64,000 nucleotides of DNA, taken from contig OY760624.1 in NCBI GenBank assembly GCA_963663775.1, forward strand, positions 930,001-994,000, in the 5' to 3' direction. Made by a program: the position numbers and the translations under genes. Origin of the DNA: G963663775 sp963663775 (GTDB lineage: Bacteria; Bacillota; Clostridia; Oscillospirales; Butyricicoccaceae). The stretch's first letter is position 1, and every line of letters starts with the position of its first letter. Under the pieces are notes generated by a model that saw only the letters and a list, made by a program, of their open reading frames with translations, made no database searches and had not been told where the DNA came from. This document shows, piece after piece, positions 60,897-64,000 of the stretch.

Positions 60897-61267
60897 GGAT
60901 GCGTATCCTCCTCGCCGCTGGTCTGCTTTTGCTGCTTCCATGCGTCCTTCAGCACGTGTAAAAAATCCTGACTTTCGGTTTTTGGTGCGATATCAGCAAA
61001 CTGTGCCGAATCCAATTCGTCCAACTTGCTGATTTGCTGCCCAGTCACCCCGAGCAGCAGTGTTGTGTCTCCAATGCGAACAATCACCAACGCCTGTTCC
61101 TTGCCAAGCATCGTACGCCCCAAAATCTCCAGCTTACAGCCTTTGTCTTGGTGGTGCATCGTGCCCCGTCCCACAAGCTTTGTGGCATAATGTGCACCCC
61201 AAAAAATCAGCACCATGAAGAACAGGATACCCGCCGCAGAAAGCGTGGCATGCAAGGTCTCCGACAT
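60893..61267 (-). CDS. fliO: Flagellar protein FliO (FliZ-type)
   Basis: The 124-residue protein has one membrane segment (LSAAGILFFMVLIFWGAHYA) followed by the small FliO domain (LEILGRTMLGKEQALVIVRI, GDTTLLLGVTGQQISKLDEL). It stabilises FliP. I prefer the start at 61267; the frame is open further upstream but without a signal. Confidence 0.88.
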   Translation of the reverse strand: MSETLHATLSAAGILFFMVLIFWGAHYATKLVGRGTMHHQDKGCKLEILGRTMLGKEQALVIVRIGDTTLLLGVTGQQISKLDELDSAQFADIAPKTESQDFLHVLKDAWKQQKQTSGEEDTHP

Positions 61268-61343
61268 GTGGCAGTCATCCTTTCCGTATACCACGTGGCT
61301 TATGACACTATGTATCCGTACTTTTTCGGTTAGGACACACGCC

Positions 61344-61706
61344 TTACAGCGGCAAAACCTTCTGTACGGTCTGTGCAATACGCTCCTGCTTAAACGGCTT
61401 TACGATAAAGTCCAGTGCACCCAGCTTAATCGCTTCCATAACCATGGTTTCCTGTCCCATTGCCGAACACATAATGATTTTTGCCTCCGGATGCTTGCCC
61501 ATAATAGCGCCCAACGCCTGAATGCCATCCATATTCGGCATCGTAATATCCATAATAACCAAGTCCGGCTTTTCTGCAGCATACAACTCCACTGCCTGCT
61601 GTCCATCTTCGCCTTCGACGAAATTTGTATAGCCTGCCTTGCTCAAGTGGTTCTTAATCATCATTCTCATAAATCCTGCATCGTCTACCAACAAAATCTT
61701 ATACAT
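61344..61706 (-). CDS. cheY: Chemotaxis response regulator CheY
   Basis: The 120-residue protein is a single receiver domain: the acidic pair in ILLVDDAGF, the phospho-accepting Asp53 in LVIMDITMPNMDG, Ser81 and Lys103 in FIVKPF. Phosphorylated CheY binds FliM/FliY and alters rotation. It lies between fliY and fliO as in Bacillus. AGGAGG precedes the ATG. Confidence 0.96.
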   Translation of the reverse strand: MYKILLVDDAGFMRMMIKNHLSKAGYTNFVEGEDGQQAVELYAAEKPDLVIMDITMPNMDGIQALGAIMGKHPEAKIIMCSAMGQETMVMEAIKLGALDFIVKPFKQERIAQTVQKVLPL

Positions 61707-61738
61707 GTCTGATTCCTCCTAGTTATTTATGTTCTATA

Positions 61739-63085
61739 TTATACATTAACATCGACAATATTCAACGATTCCAGCAGCTCTTCTGTGCTTACAATTTCTG
61801 TGATGCGCACGCCGAAGTTATCGCCGATTACAATGACATCGCCATATGCCAATAACTGCCCGTTGACCATGATTTCTGCCGGCGCACCGGTTTGCTTATC
61901 CAATTCGATAACCGTACCTTGCCCAAAATCCATGATATCCTTAATCTTCCTGCGCGCCTTGCCAATCACAACCGAAACATCCAACGGCACGCTCATCAGC
62001 AGATTCATATTCTTGGCACTCATATCTCCCACACCGCCATTGGGGTTGAAGGTCGGAAACTGCGGGTGCTTGATGTTGACGGGTGCTGTCTGCTGCGGGG
62101 GGCTGCCCATATTATATTGCTGCGGATAAGGCTGCATCGGATACCCCTGCTGCATGGGTGGATATCCATAGCCTCCTTGTTGCTGCATCGGATAGCCTTG
62201 CTGCTGCGGATAGGGCTGCTGCATCATTTGCTGCTGCATCTGCTGCGGGTCCGGCATCATCGGCTGCTGCGGCATTTGCTGCGGCATCTGCTGTGGGTCC
62301 GGCATCATCGGCTGCTGCGGCATTTGCTGCTGCATCTGCTGCGGGTCTGGCATCATCGGCTGCGGTGGTGGAGTTGCCTGCGGCGGCTGCTGGGGTGTCG
62401 GTTCGGGGGTAGGTGACGGCGGGGGTGTTTCCTGCGGCGGGGCTGTCTGCGGTTCTGCCGCACCCGGCTCCTCCATTCCCTCTCCGGAAACTGCCTGCAC
62501 CATTTCTCTCGCCAAATCGGTCGGCAAATAGCAATTAAAATTGCTGTTCATGACATCTTTGATTGCCAATTGAAACGCAATTGCAACGATTTGCTGGTCC
62601 GGTGTGATGTCATCAAACTCGGAGGCAATTGCCTCTGCATTTTCCGGCAATACTGCAACTGGCGTGGAAATATTGACCGCCCGTCCCAATATTTCAGACA
62701 ACGCAGTTGCAGAAGCCCCCATCATTTGGTTCATAACTTCACACGCCGCACTGATGCTCATCTCGTCGAACTCGAAATTTTCGTCATCGACATCGTTTCC
62801 CATCAGCAGGTTTAGAATCACCTGCATATCTCGACGACGCAAAATAATGACATCTGTTCCTCGAATTCCTTCCACATATTTAATTTTCACTAAAATTGCG
62901 GGTTCCAAATCAGCATTATCGAGTTCTCCGAACTTGATTTGACGAATGTTCGGCGTGGTAATCGTTACCTGTTTATCCAGCATCGCTGAAATCGCAGTTG
63001 CCGAAGAGCCCATGCTGATGTTCATGATTTCGCCAATTGCATCTATCTCTTCCGCTGTTAGAATGATATCGCCATTTTCGTTCAA
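61739..63085 (-). CDS. fliY: Flagellar switch protein FliY
   Basis: The 448-residue protein has an N-terminal CheC-like domain with phosphatase motifs (AIGEIMNISMGSSATAISAM, AACEVMNQMMGASATALSE), a Pro/Gln/Met-rich linker with the phrase MMPDPQQM repeated three times (about residues 245-300), and a C-terminal SpoA/FliN domain (VPLDVSVVIGKARRKIKDIM, GEVIELD-like strand). It combines rotor function with CheY-P hydrolysis. Translation appears to start at TTG (63085), seven bases after AGGAGG. Confidence 0.95.
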   Translation of the reverse strand: MNENGDIILTAEEIDAIGEIMNISMGSSATAISAMLDKQVTITTPNIRQIKFGELDNADLEPAILVKIKYVEGIRGTDVIILRRRDMQVILNLLMGNDVDDENFEFDEMSISAACEVMNQMMGASATALSEILGRAVNISTPVAVLPENAEAIASEFDDITPDQQIVAIAFQLAIKDVMNSNFNCYLPTDLAREMVQAVSGEGMEEPGAAEPQTAPPQETPPPSPTPEPTPQQPPQATPPPQPMMPDPQQMQQQMPQQPMMPDPQQMPQQMPQQPMMPDPQQMQQQMMQQPYPQQQGYPMQQQGGYGYPPMQQGYPMQPYPQQYNMGSPPQQTAPVNIKHPQFPTFNPNGGVGDMSAKNMNLLMSVPLDVSVVIGKARRKIKDIMDFGQGTVIELDKQTGAPAEIMVNGQLLAYGDVIVIGDNFGVRITEIVSTEELLESLNIVDVNV

Positions 63086-63099
63086 GACCGTCCCTCCTT

Positions 63100-64000
63100 T
63101 TATTTCTTAATATTTTCTACAATTTTAACTGCCTTTTTGCGGCCGGATTCCCCAATACGAGCACGATACCAAGGAATGCCCTCCACCATCACCTTAATGT
63201 CTGCATCGGTTTTGGTATTGAGTGCAATAATATCATTGGGCCGCAATTGCAGCACCTCGCCCAAGCTCATGCGGCATTCATCCAGCACAGCCGTAATCTG
63301 CAAATCTGCCTTTCTCAAATCCTCCATCAAGGATTCCTTGCGGATACGTTCCTTTTCCGGGTCCAATTGCTTGACCGAACGAGAGAAACGGGTGCTGAAA
63401 TTGCTGATGAGCCCGTCCAGGCTTTCGGCAAGCATACAAATATTTGCCATGGTCGAAAAATCCCCGACCTTAATTTCCATGGACACGATGACAATAATGT
63501 CCTGCGGAGAAAATGCCTGCAAAAATCGTCCATTGGTTTCAATGGCACGCAATTCCGTGGAAAGTCCCACATAATTTTGCCAAGACTCCTGTATATATTG
63601 TGTAGTACGTGTCATCACCGTGTTTAAGATTGCCAGTTCCACATCTGTATAGGTACGGTCCGGAATCGATGCCTCATCGGTTCCTCCCAACAAACGGTCA
63701 ATCATGAAATATCCAAATGACATGGATAAGTCAAACATCATCGTTGTTTCTTCATACTGCTTGGTGTTGTCCGGCTTAAAGTCTACCATGCCAATGAGCA
63801 CCGTATCCGGCAATGCGTTATTGAACTCATAGTATCGCTGTTCTTCAATCTGCGCAATTTCAATTTCACAGACGCTTCGCAGAATACTGGAATAATACGA
63901 AGAAACAACACGTGCAAAGTTCTCATACAAGCTGCTGAGTGATTTAATCTGGTCCTTCGTAAACTTTTTCGGCGATGTAAAGTCATATTCCTTGACTTTT
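63100..64000 (-). CDS. fliM: Flagellar switch protein FliM (5' end outside the window)
   Basis: About 300 codons are present and the frame runs to the window edge, so the N-terminus with the CheY-binding peptide is missing. The visible part has SPKKFTKDQIKSLSSLYENF, MFDLSMSFGYFMIDRLLGGT, and the C-terminal SpoA domain (DLRKADLQITAVLDECRMSL, LQLRPNDIIALNTKTDADI). It forms the switch ring with FliG and FliY. It overlaps nothing and precedes fliY by 14 bases. Confidence 0.95.
   Translation of the reverse strand, partial: KVKEYDFTSPKKFTKDQIKSLSSLYENFARVVSSYYSSILRSVCEIEIAQIEEQRYYEFNNALPDTVLIGMVDFKPDNTKQYEETTMMFDLSMSFGYFMIDRLLGGTDEASIPDRTYTDVELAILNTVMTRTTQYIQESWQNYVGLSTELRAIETNGRFLQAFSPQDIIVIVSMEIKVGDFSTMANICMLAESLDGLISNFSTRFSRSVKQLDPEKERIRKESLMEDLRKADLQITAVLDECRMSLGEVLQLRPNDIIALNTKTDADIKVMVEGIPWYRARIGESGRKKAVKIVENIKK

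Noticed and set aside
62083..62412. Ala-rich plus-strand frame over the fliY linker
   Set aside because: It is a by-product of the Pro/Gln/Met repeat region read in another frame.
1..64000. CRISPR arrays and rRNA genes
   Set aside because: No regularly spaced repeats of 25-40 bases with unique spacers were found, and no rRNA-like sequence was seen.

Overview
The window reads as a chromosomal segment of a spore-forming, flagellated, Gram-positive anaerobe of the class Clostridia. The evidence is spore germination-channel genes (spoVAD/AE), a FliY-type flagellar switch, a CheC/CheD chemotaxis branch, a compact SufC-SufB pair beside separate IscS/IscU, and AGGAGG-type ribosome sites in front of most genes. 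An Oscillospirales-like gut organism is plausible, but no species can be named from the sequence.

Layout. 1-1577: spoVAD-spoVAE. 1668-7840 (minus strand): a small unknown protein, an orphan Hpt protein, mfd, iscU and iscS. 8258-16190: a tRNA-Thr(CGU) gene whose 3' half is the attachment site of a 7.84-kb integrated element. The element carries an integrase with an internal helix-turn-helix, a Uma2-family protein, a divergent repressor/Cro-like switch, an excisionase-like protein, three small unknown proteins, an HUH-type Rep, a repeat-rich noncoding block and a serine resolvase. Just outside its right end (16200-16985) are remains of a second, older element: integrase debris split by a deleted IS3-family insertion sequence. 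17028-25161: housekeeping genes tadA, an AGCS symporter, mreB, comFC, recD2 and sufB/sufC. 25525-33976: a sugar/polyol ABC importer facing a LacI-type regulator and a three-gene catabolic operon that looks like inositol or related cyclitol breakdown.

34059-64000 is a motility island. It contains a glycosyltransferase-TPR protein, a FapA/DUF342 protein, a PilZ protein, flagellin with a structured leader, an EAL-HDOD protein, a large FtsA-like protein, a VanY-type peptidase and YlqH/YlqG-like export proteins. Next come cheA-cheW-cheR-cheB on the plus strand, then a long minus-strand run ending at the window edge: cheD, cheC, two rod genes, fliA, flhA, flhB, fliR, fliQ, fliP, fliO, cheY, fliY and fliM (partial).

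How the parts work together. FliM/FliY/CheY form the switch; CheA/W/R/B/C/D form the receptor signalling and adaptation system; FlhA/FlhB/FliO/P/Q/R form the export gate; FliA is the late flagellar sigma factor. The GT-TPR, PilZ and FapA genes beside flagellin suggest local control or modification of the filament. The most unusual material is the mobile region: both ends of the element carry 11-bp-phased direct repeats typical of integrase arm sites, and the ghost element next to it carries a different 11-bp pair. Other notable features are a 34-bp perfect palindrome made of two repeated dyads over the catabolic operon promoter, and a flagellin leader with a GGA-loop hairpin plus a GGA in the Shine-Dalgarno sequence, resembling the known CsrA-controlled hag leader.
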